64,000 bases of DNA, taken from Catellatospora bangladeshensis. GTDB taxonomy: Bacteria; Actinomycetota; Actinomycetes; Mycobacteriales; Micromonosporaceae. The position numbers and the translations under genes were made by a program. Where the stretch lies: NCBI RefSeq assembly GCF_016862575.1, contig NZ_BONF01000028.1, positions 62,001 through 126,000 on the forward strand. The letters are read 5' to 3'. Within the stretch, counting starts at the first letter, position 1; every line of letters begins with the position of its first letter. Shown here piece after piece: positions 17,022-24,855 of this stretch. A model generated the notes under the pieces. The model worked only from the letters and a program-made list of their open reading frames with translations. It did not search any database and was not told where the DNA came from.

Positions 17022-17576
17022 TCAGGGGAGGGGGGCTTCGCCGCGCAGGTAGGCGGCCGGGATGTCGTCGGTGAGCCAGACGCCGTTGGCGGAGCGGTAG
17101 AAGGCGTGTCCGGCCGCGGCCATGGCGGCGGCGTCGACGACCAGGATCACCGGGGAGCCGTGGCGGCTGCCCACGGCGCGGGCGGTGGCGGTGTCGCCGG
17201 ACAGGTGCACGTGGTGGCGGCTGCCCCTGTGCACACCCTTCGCCATGATCGAGTCGAGGTTGCGGCGGGCGGTGCCGTGGTAGAGCAGCGCGGGCGGGGT
17301 GACCGGGTCCAGGCCCAGCTCGACGGGCACGGAGTGGCCCTGGCTGGCCCGGATGCGGTCGCCGTCGATCGCGAACCGCTGCTTGTCGTTGTCCGCGACG
17401 ACGGCGTCGAGCTGCTCGCGGGTCATGCCCTTACCGTGGGCGCGCAACGCGGCCAGGAGGGTGTCGATCGGCACCCAGCCGTCGGGGCTGAGGGTGACGC
17501 CGATGCTGTCGGGGCGGTGGCGCAGCACGTACGCGAGCTGCTTGCTCATCTTCTTGAGTTCCATAACGTGGCTCAC
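17022..17576 (-). CDS. kptA: RNA 2'-phosphotransferase (Tpt1/KptA family)
   Basis: A 184-residue KptA. The N-terminal winged-helix part has SKQLAYVLRHRPDSIGVTL (about 11-29) and GWVPIDTLLAAL. The C-terminal ADP-ribosyltransferase-like part has ALLYHGTARRNLDSI, HHVHLSGD and GSPVILVVDAAAM. The conserved Arg-His-Arg-Arg set is represented by RHRP, HGT and the later Arg residues. The family transfers a 2'-phosphate from RNA to NAD. In bacteria its natural substrate is unclear, since tRNA splicing of the yeast kind is absent. Confidence 0.92.
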   Translation of the reverse strand: MSHVMELKKMSKQLAYVLRHRPDSIGVTLSPDGWVPIDTLLAALRAHGKGMTREQLDAVVADNDKQRFAIDGDRIRASQGHSVPVELGLDPVTPPALLYHGTARRNLDSIMAKGVHRGSRHHVHLSGDTATARAVGSRHGSPVILVVDAAAMAAAGHAFYRSANGVWLTDDIPAAYLRGEAPLP

Positions 17577-17647
17577 GCTAGCCCCGCGCGGCCGGGACGT
17601 CGATCGGAAAACAGCCCGCTGTGGCGGCGCACGCGGGCGTGGCGGGT

Positions 17648-18028
17648 TCAGGGGTAGGGGAGGCTGCGGGGTCCGATGATGCGGGCGCCCAGCTCGCCCA
17701 CGCGGTCCTGCAACTGCCGGTCAGCGGTGGCGACCACCACGACCGGCCGCTCGACGGCGTGCTCGCGGACCAGGTCGACGATCGCGTCGTCGCCGCTGCG
17801 GGGCGCGGCGTGCACGCGTACCCCCGGCGCCTGGTCGACGCCGCGGGCCGCGCCCTCGACGACCAGGACGACCTCGACGGGGCCGGGCAGGTCCGGCAGG
17901 CCCCGCACGGCGAGCGGGGCGATGGCGTCACGCAGCCGGGTCGCGGCACCGGCGCGGTCGCGCCACCAGCCGTCGGGCACGGAGCCGACGACGTTGGCGG
18001 CGTCGACGATCAGCAGTGGCAGGGTCAC
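17648..18028 (-). CDS. NYN/PIN-like putative nuclease
   Basis: A 126-residue protein that begins LLIVDAANVVGSVPDGWWRD, the Asp-Ala-Asn motif of NYN/PIN-like nuclease folds. A second acidic stretch follows (SGDDAIVDLVREH, about 78-90), then VVVATADRQLQDRVGELGAR (about 96-115) with the usual T-A/S-D-R/x catalytic Asp. It is often annotated as NTP pyrophosphohydrolase-like. Activity is inferred from motif spacing only. Its start overlaps the 3' end of the upstream acetyltransferase by 4 bp. Confidence 0.7.
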   Translation of the reverse strand: MTLPLLIVDAANVVGSVPDGWWRDRAGAATRLRDAIAPLAVRGLPDLPGPVEVVLVVEGAARGVDQAPGVRVHAAPRSGDDAIVDLVREHAVERPVVVVATADRQLQDRVGELGARIIGPRSLPYP

Positions 18029-18477
18029 AGTGCCAGTTTCATACCCAGGTGGCTGCCGACGAAGCCGAGGCTCTCGTAGAAGCGGTGCGCGTCGGCGCGG
18101 GACCGGTCGGTGGTGAGCTGGACCAGGCCGCAGCCGCGCTCGCGAGCGGTGTCGATCGCCCAGGTGACGAGCTGCCGTCCGGTGCCCTGGCCGCGCTGGT
18201 CGGCGCGTACCCGGACGGCCTCGATCAGGGCGCGGCGCATGCCGCGGCGGCTGAGCCCGGGGATGACGGTGAGCTGGAGGACGCCGACGACCTCGCCGTC
18301 CCGTACGGCCACGGCGAGCAGCTGGTGCGGGTCGCCTTCGATCTCGGCGAAGGCGCGCGCGTACGCGGGATCGCCGGGGTCGCCCTCGCGGGTGGCGCCG
18401 AGCGGGTCGTCGGCGAGCATCGCCACGATCACGGGAACGTCGGCGGCGGCGGCGCGCCGAATCTCAAGATCACTCAC
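18025..18477 (-). CDS. GNAT N-acetyltransferase
   Basis: A 150-residue single-domain GNAT. Visible are VGVLQLTVIPGLSRRGMRRA, the acetyl-CoA loop VRVRADQRGQGTGRQLVTWA (R/Q-x-x-G-x-G/A), and the C-terminal DAHRFYESLGFVGSHLGMKL. The substrate is unknown. Four-bp overlap with the NYN-like gene makes a two-gene operon. Confidence 0.85.
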   Translation of the reverse strand: MSDLEIRRAAAADVPVIVAMLADDPLGATREGDPGDPAYARAFAEIEGDPHQLLAVAVRDGEVVGVLQLTVIPGLSRRGMRRALIEAVRVRADQRGQGTGRQLVTWAIDTARERGCGLVQLTTDRSRADAHRFYESLGFVGSHLGMKLAL

Positions 18478-18539
18478 GGGTGCGACGCTATCAGCCTCGA
18501 TCGGCCGCGAGCTGGCACGCGCCCTCTACGCTGACGCGC

Positions 18540-18764
18540 ATGGACCGTATCTCTCGTCTGTGGGCCGCTGTCGTCACCGGATTCCTCGCCACCGTGCTCG
18601 TGCCCGCCACCGCGTGGGCGGAGGAGACCGGCGTCGCCGACCTCGTCCGCAAGAAGAAGGGCATCGGCGGCATCGGCGGCCTGTTCGGCGCGCTGTGCTG
18701 CATCGCCGTCATCGTGATCATCGTGGTGGTCGCGCTGTTCGTGATGAAGAGCCGCAAGAAGTAA
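18540..18764 (+). CDS. Small secreted or membrane protein
   Basis: A 74-residue protein with an N-terminal signal-like helix ending ATAWA, a short charged segment with KKK, a glycine-rich hinge (GIGGIGGLFG) and a C-terminal membrane helix (about 48-68, LCCIAVIVIIVVVALFVM) followed by SRKK. If the signal is cleaved, a short external segment remains anchored by one helix. No family was recognised. ATG 18540 is the only good start. It is convergent with the conservon, with a terminator between. Confidence 0.55.
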   Translation: MDRISRLWAAVVTGFLATVLVPATAWAEETGVADLVRKKKGIGGIGGLFGALCCIAVIVIIVVVALFVMKSRKK

Positions 18765-18771
18765 GGCGAAA

Positions 18772-18812
18772 GACGCCGGCCCGGTGTGCGCGGGGCACAC
18801 CGGGCCGGCGTC
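18772..18812. terminator. Bidirectional terminator
   Basis: GACGCCGGCCCGGTGTG (18772-18788) pairs with CACACCGGGCCGGCGTC (18796-18812), a 17-bp perfect stem between the small membrane protein and the convergent conservon. Confidence 0.85.
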
Positions 18813-18825
18813 CGAGAACGTGCGG

Positions 18826-19413
18826 TCAGGCCGGGACGGTCGTGCGGACCATGGTGAGCACGTGCTCCACCAGGGTGATGAGCACCGTCTTCACCGAGAT
18901 GCGGTCGCGGGCGTCGGTGAGCAGCACCGGCACGTGGGCGTCCACGTCCAGGGCCTCGCGCACCTGCTCGACGGTGTAGCGCTGCTCGTTGTCGAAGCAG
19001 TTCACCGCGATGACGAACGGCGTCTTGCGCTGCTCGAAGTAGTCGATCGCGGCGAACGAGTCGGCCAGCCGGCGGGTGTCGGCCAGCACCACCGCGCCCA
19101 GCGCGCCGGTGGCCAGCTCGTCCCACAGGAACCAGAACCGGTTCTGGCCGGGGGTGCCGAACAGGTACAGCACCAGGCTCGGGTTGATGGTGATGCGGCC
19201 GAAGTCCATCGCGACCGTGGTGGTGGTCTTGGTGGCGACCCCGGTGGTGTCGTCGGTGCCGACGCCCGCGGTGGTGAGGACCTCCTCGGTCCGCAGTGGA
19301 GCGATCTCGCTCACCGCGCCCACGAGCGTTGTCTTGCCGGCGCCGAAGCCGCCGGCGACCAGGATCTTGAGCGCCTGGGGGACCGGTGCGTTGTCAGAGC
19401 GCACGGAGTCCAT
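18826..19413 (-). CDS. cvnD: Conservon GTPase (CvnD)
   Basis: A 195-residue small GTPase-like protein with a P-loop ILVAGGFGAGKTTLVGAVSE (about 17-36), FGTPGQNRFWFLWDEL as the switch II DxxG equivalent (here GTPG), and VIAVNCFD as the NKxD equivalent. This is the family pattern of conservon GTPases. Conservons couple a membrane histidine-kinase-like protein, a roadblock protein, a DUF742 protein and this GTPase, and in Streptomyces influence development and antibiotic production. Start overlaps the 3' end of cvnC by 20 bp. Confidence 0.9.
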   Translation of the reverse strand: MDSVRSDNAPVPQALKILVAGGFGAGKTTLVGAVSEIAPLRTEEVLTTAGVGTDDTTGVATKTTTTVAMDFGRITINPSLVLYLFGTPGQNRFWFLWDELATGALGAVVLADTRRLADSFAAIDYFEQRKTPFVIAVNCFDNEQRYTVEQVREALDVDAHVPVLLTDARDRISVKTVLITLVEHVLTMVRTTVPA

Positions 19414-19780
19414 GGATCACCGCCTGCAGGGTCTCGACGTTGGGGAGATGGTCTGTGGGAGGGGGATCGTAACGGGCGATCAGCCCCTCGGAAAGCAGAT
19501 CACACAGCAGCACCCGGACCACACCCAGGGGCAGGTCGACGCGGGAGGCGACTTCGGCTACCGCGCGGGGCTCCTGGGTGAGCGCCAGGATGGCCTGGTG
19601 CTCCGGGCTGGCGGTGTCCACGGCCAGGTTCGCCGTGGCCACCAGGTAGGTGATCAGGTCGAAGTCGACGGTGACGGGGCGCACCCGGCCGCCGGTGACC
19701 ATGTACGGGCGCACCACAGGCCCGGCCTCGTGGTCCCACCAGGCCGGGCCTTCCTCGACAGGGTCGATCGAGTCAGCCAT
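19394..19780 (-). CDS. cvnC: Conservon DUF742 protein (CvnC)
   Basis: A 128-residue DUF742 protein with a VRPYMVTGGRVRP motif (about 23-35), then a winged-helix-like domain with EHQAILALTQEPRAVAEVAS and GVVRVLLCDLLSEGLI. It is thought to bridge the conservon complex and possibly contact DNA. Its start overlaps cvnB by 8 bp and its end overlaps cvnD by 20 bp. Confidence 0.9.
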   Translation of the reverse strand: MADSIDPVEEGPAWWDHEAGPVVRPYMVTGGRVRPVTVDFDLITYLVATANLAVDTASPEHQAILALTQEPRAVAEVASRVDLPLGVVRVLLCDLLSEGLIARYDPPPTDHLPNVETLQAVIHGLRAL

Positions 19781-20180
19781 CGCTGCCCGGCCGGGACGGT
19801 GTGGCCAGGTGCGTGCCCACCCGCGTGGCCAGCATCGCCATCTCGTAGGCGAGGATGCCGAGGTCGATGTCCGGCTCCGCCAGCACCGCCAGGCAGGAGC
19901 CCTGGCCGGCCGCGCTCACCAGCAGGAACGCGTCCTCCATCTCGACGATGGTCTGCCGCACCGGGCCGCCGTTGAAGCGCTGCCCGGTCGCCCCGGCGAG
20001 GCTGGAGAACCCCGACGCCACAGCGGACAGGTGCTCGGCATCGTCGCGCGAGAGACCGCTGGACGCTCCGGTGAGCAGACCGTCGACGGAGAGCACGACG
20101 GCGCAGCGAGCCTGTGGCACTCGCGCGAGCAGGTCGTCGAGCAGCCAGTCGGTCGCGGGTCGGGTCGTCGTCGGTACCAC
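19773..20180 (-). CDS. cvnB: Conservon roadblock/LC7 protein (CvnB)
   Basis: A 135-residue roadblock/LC7 protein, beginning TDWLLDDLLARVPQARCAVV and containing LSVDGLLTGASSGLSRDDAE and the C-terminal LAYEMAMLATRVGTHL. It is a likely regulator of the neighbouring GTPase. GTG 20180 lies one base after the cvnA stop; the frame is open upstream to 20300 but that part is inside cvnA and Pro/Arg-rich. Confidence 0.9.
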   Translation of the reverse strand: MVPTTTRPATDWLLDDLLARVPQARCAVVLSVDGLLTGASSGLSRDDAEHLSAVASGFSSLAGATGQRFNGGPVRQTIVEMEDAFLLVSAAGQGSCLAVLAEPDIDLGILAYEMAMLATRVGTHLATPSRPGSDG

Positions 20181-20181
20181 G

Positions 20182-22479
20182 TCAGGCACGTCCTTCCAGG
20201 GTGGAGCTGTCTTCCATACCGGCGCTGTCTTGCGGGGTCTGCAAGGGGACTGTGGCGGTGTCTTCCCCGTTCGCGGTGATCTCGGTGCTGGCCTTGGCAC
20301 GCCCGCGCACCGTACCCGACTGGAACGCGGACATCATCGTCCGGACCTGGTCGGCGCTGCGGGGCCGGGGCACCGGGGCGGGCTCGGCCGCGGCGAGCGA
20401 GACGGTGGTCTCCTCGGGCTGGGCCGGCGTGGTCTCGGCGCGGCGCACCCGCTTGGGCAGCAGGGCGGTGGTCTCGTCCGGGCTGCGCTCGGCCAGGTCG
20501 ACGGTCTTCTCCTCGACCACCGGCGCGGCGGCCGGGGCCTCGATGGCGCGGGCGGCGCGGGGGGCGAAGATGCCCAGCGGCTCGCCCTTGTCGGCCGTGT
20601 CGGCCAGCACCAGGTCGGCGGGGATCAGCACGACCGCGGTGATGCCGCCGTACGACGAGGCGCGCAGCCGGACGCTGATGCCCTGGCGGACGGCGAGCCG
20701 GGCCACCACGAGCAGGCCCAGCCGGGAGCTCTGCGCGGGGTCGAAGGCGGGCGGCTCGGCGAGCCGGGTGTTGGCCTCGGCCAGCTCCGTGTCGCTCATG
20801 CCCAGGCCGCGGTCCTCGATGTGCAGGGCCAGGCCCTGCCCGACGGGCTCGGCGAAGACCCGGACCCGGGTGTGCGGCGGGGCGAACGAGGTGGCGTTCT
20901 CCAGTAGCTCGGCCATCAGGTGGATCAGGTCGCCGACGGCGCGGCCGAGGATCTTCATCTCGGGCAGGCGGTCGATGGTGACCCGCTGGTAGTCCTCGAT
21001 CTCGGAGGTCGCGCCGCGGACCACGTCGATGACGGGCACCGGGTGGCGCCAGCCGCGGCCGGGGGCGGCGCCGGCGAGGATGACCAGCGCCTCCGCGTGG
21101 CGCCGCATGCGGGTGGCCATGTGGTCGAGGCGGAACAGGTCCTCCAGCTCCTGCGGCTCGGTGGTGCGGCGCTCCATCCGGTCCAGCAGGGTGAGCTGGC
21201 GGTGCAGCAGCGCCTGCGAGCGGCGGGCGATGTTGAGGAAGACCTCGCTGATGCCGCGGCGCAGCACGGCCTCGTCGACGGCGGCGCGCACGGCGGTGCG
21301 CTGCACGGCGCCGAAGGCGTGGCCGACCTGGCCGACCTCGTCGGTGCCGACGGCCACGAGTGGCACCTCGGTCAGGGACGGGTCGTTGACGATGGCGCCG
21401 GGCTGGCGCAGCGCGGCGATGGCGCGGGGCAGCCGCTCGTGGGCGACCTCGAGGGCGGACACGCGCAGCCGCTCCAGGCGGCGGACCACCGACCGGCCCG
21501 TACGCAGCGACAGGACCAGGGAGATGCCGGCGCAGAGCAGGCCGAGCAGGGCCGCGCCGATGGTCTGCACGAAGGCCGCGATGCCGACCTCGTTGGCCAG
21601 GTCGGAGGTGCCGCCGGCGGCCGCGCCCTCGGTGGCGTCGAGCTGCTGGTAGATGGCGTCGTTGGCGCTGCGCCAGACGGCGGCGTCGATCGGGACCTTG
21701 CCGCCGGGCTTGGCGCTGCTCAGCGACTCCTCCATGGCGTGGAGGCTGATGTAGGTGTCGCTGGTGTAGATCTGCTCGAAGCGCTCGCGGTGCGGCGACT
21801 GGAGCCGGCCGACGGCCTCGTCCTGGATCTGGCGGCGGGCGCCGACGGCACGCAGGATCTGGTTCTGCTCGGGGGCGGTGAGGCGGCCGTCGAGGACCGC
21901 GGCGGTGATCACCGCGTCCTCGCGGGCGAGCAGCTCACGGGCCCGGCTGACGGCGAAGATGCCCTGGGCGGAGGTGGCCAGCTCGGGATCGGACAGCTGG
22001 GTCAGGGGCGAGAACGCCACGTAGAGCGTGTCGATGATCTCGGAGTAGCTGCGGATGACCTCGGCCGGGACGGCCTTGCCGCCGTCGACCTCGGCGCGGA
22101 TCTGCGGCAGCCCGGCGAGCTTGGTGAGGAACGCGTCGACCAGGGCGCGCTGGCTCGCGGGCAGCTCGTCACGCAGCTTGCTGTCCGACAGGCTGGTGTG
22201 GAACTGCTGCTCGCGCTCGTCGGTTGCCTGGCGCTGCTTGACCAGGGCCTCAGCGCCGGGCTTCTCGGCGACCGAGACGCGCCGCTCCTTCTGCAGCTCC
22301 ACCATCATGCGCTCGCCGTACGCGCCGAAGACCTGCTCGTACTTGCGGGCGTCGAGGAGGTTGAGCGCGCCCTTGGCGCTCACCGCGACACTGAATATGG
22401 ACAGGCCGGTGATGGCCACCAAGGGCACCACAGCCAATGTCATGATCTTGGCGCGAATGCTCCAGCCACGGTTTCTCAC
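20182..22479 (-). CDS. cvnA: Conservon sensor kinase-like protein (CvnA) with NIT domain
   Basis: About 765 residues. A short cytoplasmic start (RNRGWSIRAKIM) is followed by a membrane helix, a large extracellular helical domain resembling the nitrate/nitrite-sensing NIT domain (with FGAYGERMMVELQKERRVSV), a second helix and a HAMP-like region. The cytoplasmic ATPase domain has LLENATSFAPPHTRVRVFAE and EDRGLGMS. A Pro/Ala/Thr-rich tail follows. No phosphoacceptor H-box is obvious, as usual for CvnA. GTG 22479 fits the family start; the frame stays open to a TTG at 22587. Confidence 0.88.
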   Translation of the reverse strand: MRNRGWSIRAKIMTLAVVPLVAITGLSIFSVAVSAKGALNLLDARKYEQVFGAYGERMMVELQKERRVSVAEKPGAEALVKQRQATDEREQQFHTSLSDSKLRDELPASQRALVDAFLTKLAGLPQIRAEVDGGKAVPAEVIRSYSEIIDTLYVAFSPLTQLSDPELATSAQGIFAVSRARELLAREDAVITAAVLDGRLTAPEQNQILRAVGARRQIQDEAVGRLQSPHRERFEQIYTSDTYISLHAMEESLSSAKPGGKVPIDAAVWRSANDAIYQQLDATEGAAAGGTSDLANEVGIAAFVQTIGAALLGLLCAGISLVLSLRTGRSVVRRLERLRVSALEVAHERLPRAIAALRQPGAIVNDPSLTEVPLVAVGTDEVGQVGHAFGAVQRTAVRAAVDEAVLRRGISEVFLNIARRSQALLHRQLTLLDRMERRTTEPQELEDLFRLDHMATRMRRHAEALVILAGAAPGRGWRHPVPVIDVVRGATSEIEDYQRVTIDRLPEMKILGRAVGDLIHLMAELLENATSFAPPHTRVRVFAEPVGQGLALHIEDRGLGMSDTELAEANTRLAEPPAFDPAQSSRLGLLVVARLAVRQGISVRLRASSYGGITAVVLIPADLVLADTADKGEPLGIFAPRAARAIEAPAAAPVVEEKTVDLAERSPDETTALLPKRVRRAETTPAQPEETTVSLAAAEPAPVPRPRSADQVRTMMSAFQSGTVRGRAKASTEITANGEDTATVPLQTPQDSAGMEDSSTLEGRA

Positions 22480-22641
22480 ACTGACCACGTCCAAAACACG
22501 GTGCACCGTGACGTCGACATCCGGGTCCCGGGGGCCAGCCGGGGCTCGGCGCGGAACCATGACACGCCACAGGTCGCTGTTTGACAATGCCTCCGGGCGA
22601 TGAACCTAGTCGGCTCGCCCGTTCCTGTCCACTGCGGTGGA

Positions 22642-22656
22642 TGTCCATTGTGGACA
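22642..22656. promoter_or_regulatory. TGTCCA-TTG-TGGACA palindrome upstream of the conservon
   Basis: A perfect 6-3-6 inverted repeat between the divergent cvnA and the membrane-anchored hypothetical gene. TGTCCA half-sites recur just upstream (CTGTCCAC at 22625). It is a candidate operator; no regulator is identified. Confidence 0.4.
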
Positions 22657-22764
22657 AGGTCACCTTGAGCGATGATGTTGTCGCTTTGGGTGCCCGGCTT
22701 GGCATGACGGGCGAGGCCCGGCACACTGTCGCACGGCCACCCCTCAGCCCCCGGGAGTTCGTCG

Positions 22765-23553
22765 ATGGATTTCGTGACCATCGTGTCTGCGGCCCTGTCC
22801 GTGCTCGGCGCGATCGTCGCCGGCGTGATGACGACCTGGTCGGCACGCAAGTCCAGCATGCTCGAGCACGCCCTGGCCGAGCAGCGGCACCGGGAGAGCA
22901 AGGCCGAGCAGCTGGCCGAGGTGCTCAGCCGCTACCGCGAGCCGCTGCTGCTGGCCGCGTTCAACCTGCAGACCCGGCTGCACAACGCGGTCAGCGGTGA
23001 CTACCTGACCAACTTCCTGCGCCACGAGGACCCCGACGAGAGCCGCTACGCCCGGGACTACACGGTGTACGTGCTGGCCGAGTACCTGTGCTGGGTCGAG
23101 ATCATCCGCCGCGAGCTGCGCTTCCTGGACCTGGGCGACGAGGAGAGCAACCGCACCTTCAACCGGCACCTGGTGTCGGTCGGGCAGAAGTTCTCGTCGC
23201 AGAAGTTCCCGCAGCAGTTCCGGCTGTTCAAAGGCCAGCAGCGGGCCGTCGGCGAGCTGCTGATGGTGACCGGCGGCAACGGCCGCACCGACAGCATGAC
23301 GTACCCGGCGTTCTGCTCGCGGCTGGACAACGACCCCGAATTCGCGCGCTGGTTCACCCGGCTGCGCGCCGACGTCGACGTGATCGTGGACAGCGACCCG
23401 GTGGGCAACGAGCGCCTGCTGCGCGCGCAGCACTCGCTGATCGACCTCATCGACTTCCTGGACCCCGCCCGCACCCGCATCCCCGAGCACCGGGCCAAGC
23501 TGGACGACCTGCCCGCCTGGCCGCCGGCCTCGCCGGAGCCCGCGGCGATCTGA
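22765..23553 (+). CDS. Membrane-anchored hypothetical protein
   Basis: A 262-residue protein with one N-terminal helix (about residues 2-24, DFVTIVSAALSVLGAIVAGV) and a long, mostly helical cytoplasmic region rich in aromatic and charged residues (ALAEQRHRESKAEQLAEVLS, YVLAEYLCWVEIIRRELRFL). No catalytic motif was seen. Such proteins are frequent in actinomycetes and uncharacterised. It is divergent from the conservon and may share its regulatory region. ATG 22765 is the first plausible start. Confidence 0.65.
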   Translation: MDFVTIVSAALSVLGAIVAGVMTTWSARKSSMLEHALAEQRHRESKAEQLAEVLSRYREPLLLAAFNLQTRLHNAVSGDYLTNFLRHEDPDESRYARDYTVYVLAEYLCWVEIIRRELRFLDLGDEESNRTFNRHLVSVGQKFSSQKFPQQFRLFKGQQRAVGELLMVTGGNGRTDSMTYPAFCSRLDNDPEFARWFTRLRADVDVIVDSDPVGNERLLRAQHSLIDLIDFLDPARTRIPEHRAKLDDLPAWPPASPEPAAI

Positions 23554-23570
23554 GCCGCCCGGTCGCGGCC

Positions 23571-23630
23571 GCAGTTTCGGGGAAACTGCACGACCGTTGG
23601 CGCGGATTCGTGCAGTTTCCCGGAAACTGC
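23571..23630. repeat. Nested GCAGTTTC palindromes
   Basis: GCAGTTTC-GGG-GAAACTGC (23571-23589) and GCAGTTTC-CCG-GAAACTGC (23612-23630) are each palindromic and also pair with each other as an outer stem extended by CACGA/TCGTG. The segment can fold as two short hairpins or one long one. It lies between convergent genes. Confidence 0.6.
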
Positions 23631-23710
23631 AGACTCCGCCGAGCCCGAGACGCCCGTCCGGCGCCGGACGGACGTACCCGGGCCGCGTCACCGCGCGGCG
23701 CGGCCCCGCG

Positions 23711-24295
23711 TCACTGCGCGGCGAGGTCGGGCTGCTCGCCCGTGCTCGGGTCGGCCGGCATGATCGGCGGCGAACCGGCCGCCCGCCACGCCGTGCACAG
23801 CGCGTCGGCGACCGCCGTGGCCTGCGAGCCGCTCAGCGCGGGCGCGCTCGCGCTGCAGGAGCCGTCGGCCACCTTGACCGTGAGCGAGCCGCCCCCGGCC
23901 AGCGGCAGCCCGAGCGAGCCGTCGGCCTGCCAGGACAGGTCCATCGGCAGCTCGGCCAGGGTGACCCCGGACGGCAGCGCGACGGCGACCGCGTCAACGG
24001 CACTGCCCAGCGGGAACCCGGTGGCCAGCTGCGAACCGGCGTTCGGGTCCACGGTTTCGGCCGTGGGGGAGGCGGGCGGCAGGGCACTGCTCTGCGTGGG
24101 GGCCGGGCTGGGCCAGACCCCGACCGCGACCGCCCCGGCCAGCACCGGGGTCAGCGCCAGCGCGCCGAGCACGGCGTAGCGGCGGTTGCGGCGGCGCATG
24201 CCGCGCCGCTCGATGTCGTCGGCGCCCGACGGCAGGTCGGGCTCCTCGGCGACGAGCGCGGCCAGCGCGGCGCGCACGTCCTCGTCCTCTTTCAT
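23711..24295 (-). CDS. Membrane partner of SigE-type sigma factor (putative anti-sigma)
   Basis: A 194-residue protein with an acidic cytoplasmic start (KEDEDVRAALAALVAEEPDL), an Arg-rich stop-transfer segment, one membrane helix (about 44-63) and an extracytoplasmic domain. Its ATG overlaps the sigma gene stop (ATGA). The position and topology are those of an anti-sigma or sensor partner, but no zinc-finger motif is present. Function is inferred from context. Confidence 0.65.
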   Translation of the reverse strand: MKEDEDVRAALAALVAEEPDLPSGADDIERRGMRRRNRRYAVLGALALTPVLAGAVAVGVWPSPAPTQSSALPPASPTAETVDPNAGSQLATGFPLGSAVDAVAVALPSGVTLAELPMDLSWQADGSLGLPLAGGGSLTVKVADGSCSASAPALSGSQATAVADALCTAWRAAGSPPIMPADPSTGEQPDLAAQ

Positions 24296-24798
24296 ACGGG
24301 TTCTCCCTCCAGGGCGCCGGACGTCGCCAGCGCCGTACGCAGGTGGGCCAGGCCGCGGGAGGCCTGGCTCTTGACGTTGCCCGTGCTGCAGCCCAGCGCG
24401 GCGGCGGTCTGCTCGACCGAGAGGTCCTCCCAGTAGCGCAGGACCACCACGGCGCGCTGCGACGGCTGCAGCCCGGCCAGCGCCCGCAGCAGCACCTCGC
24501 GGGTGCCGTCGGGCTCGGCCGCGCCGTCGGCGACGTCGGGCAGCTCGGCGGTGGCGACCTCGCGCCGCCACTTGCGCCGGTGGGTGGCCAGATACCCGTT
24601 GACCAGCATGCGGCGCACGTACGGGTCGACGTCGCCGCCCGCGCGCACCCGCCGCCAGCGCACGAACAGCCCGGCCAGGGCGTCCTGGACCAGGTCGTCG
24701 GCGAGGTGCCAGTCCCCGCACAGCAGGAACGCCGTGCGGCGTAACGCGCTGCGCCGGGCGGCGGCGTACTCGCGGAAGTCCTCGGGTGTCTCGCTCAT
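24292..24798 (-). CDS. SigE-family ECF sigma factor
   Basis: A 168-residue SigE-family (actinobacterial SigE70) sigma factor. Region 2 has LRRTAFLLCGDWHLADDLVQ and YVRRMLVNGYLATHRRKWRR; region 4 has LAGLQPSQRAVVVLRYWEDL and LGCSTGNVKSQASRGLAHLR. It is the third ECF system in the window. Its stop overlaps the start of the membrane partner by 4 bp, so the two are translationally coupled. Confidence 0.9.
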   Translation of the reverse strand: MSETPEDFREYAAARRSALRRTAFLLCGDWHLADDLVQDALAGLFVRWRRVRAGGDVDPYVRRMLVNGYLATHRRKWRREVATAELPDVADGAAEPDGTREVLLRALAGLQPSQRAVVVLRYWEDLSVEQTAAALGCSTGNVKSQASRGLAHLRTALATSGALEGEPV

Positions 24799-24855
24799 GA
24801 CTGGTCCATGCGAACTCCTGCCGCGCGGGTTGCACGTCCGGGCAGGAGAGATTAG

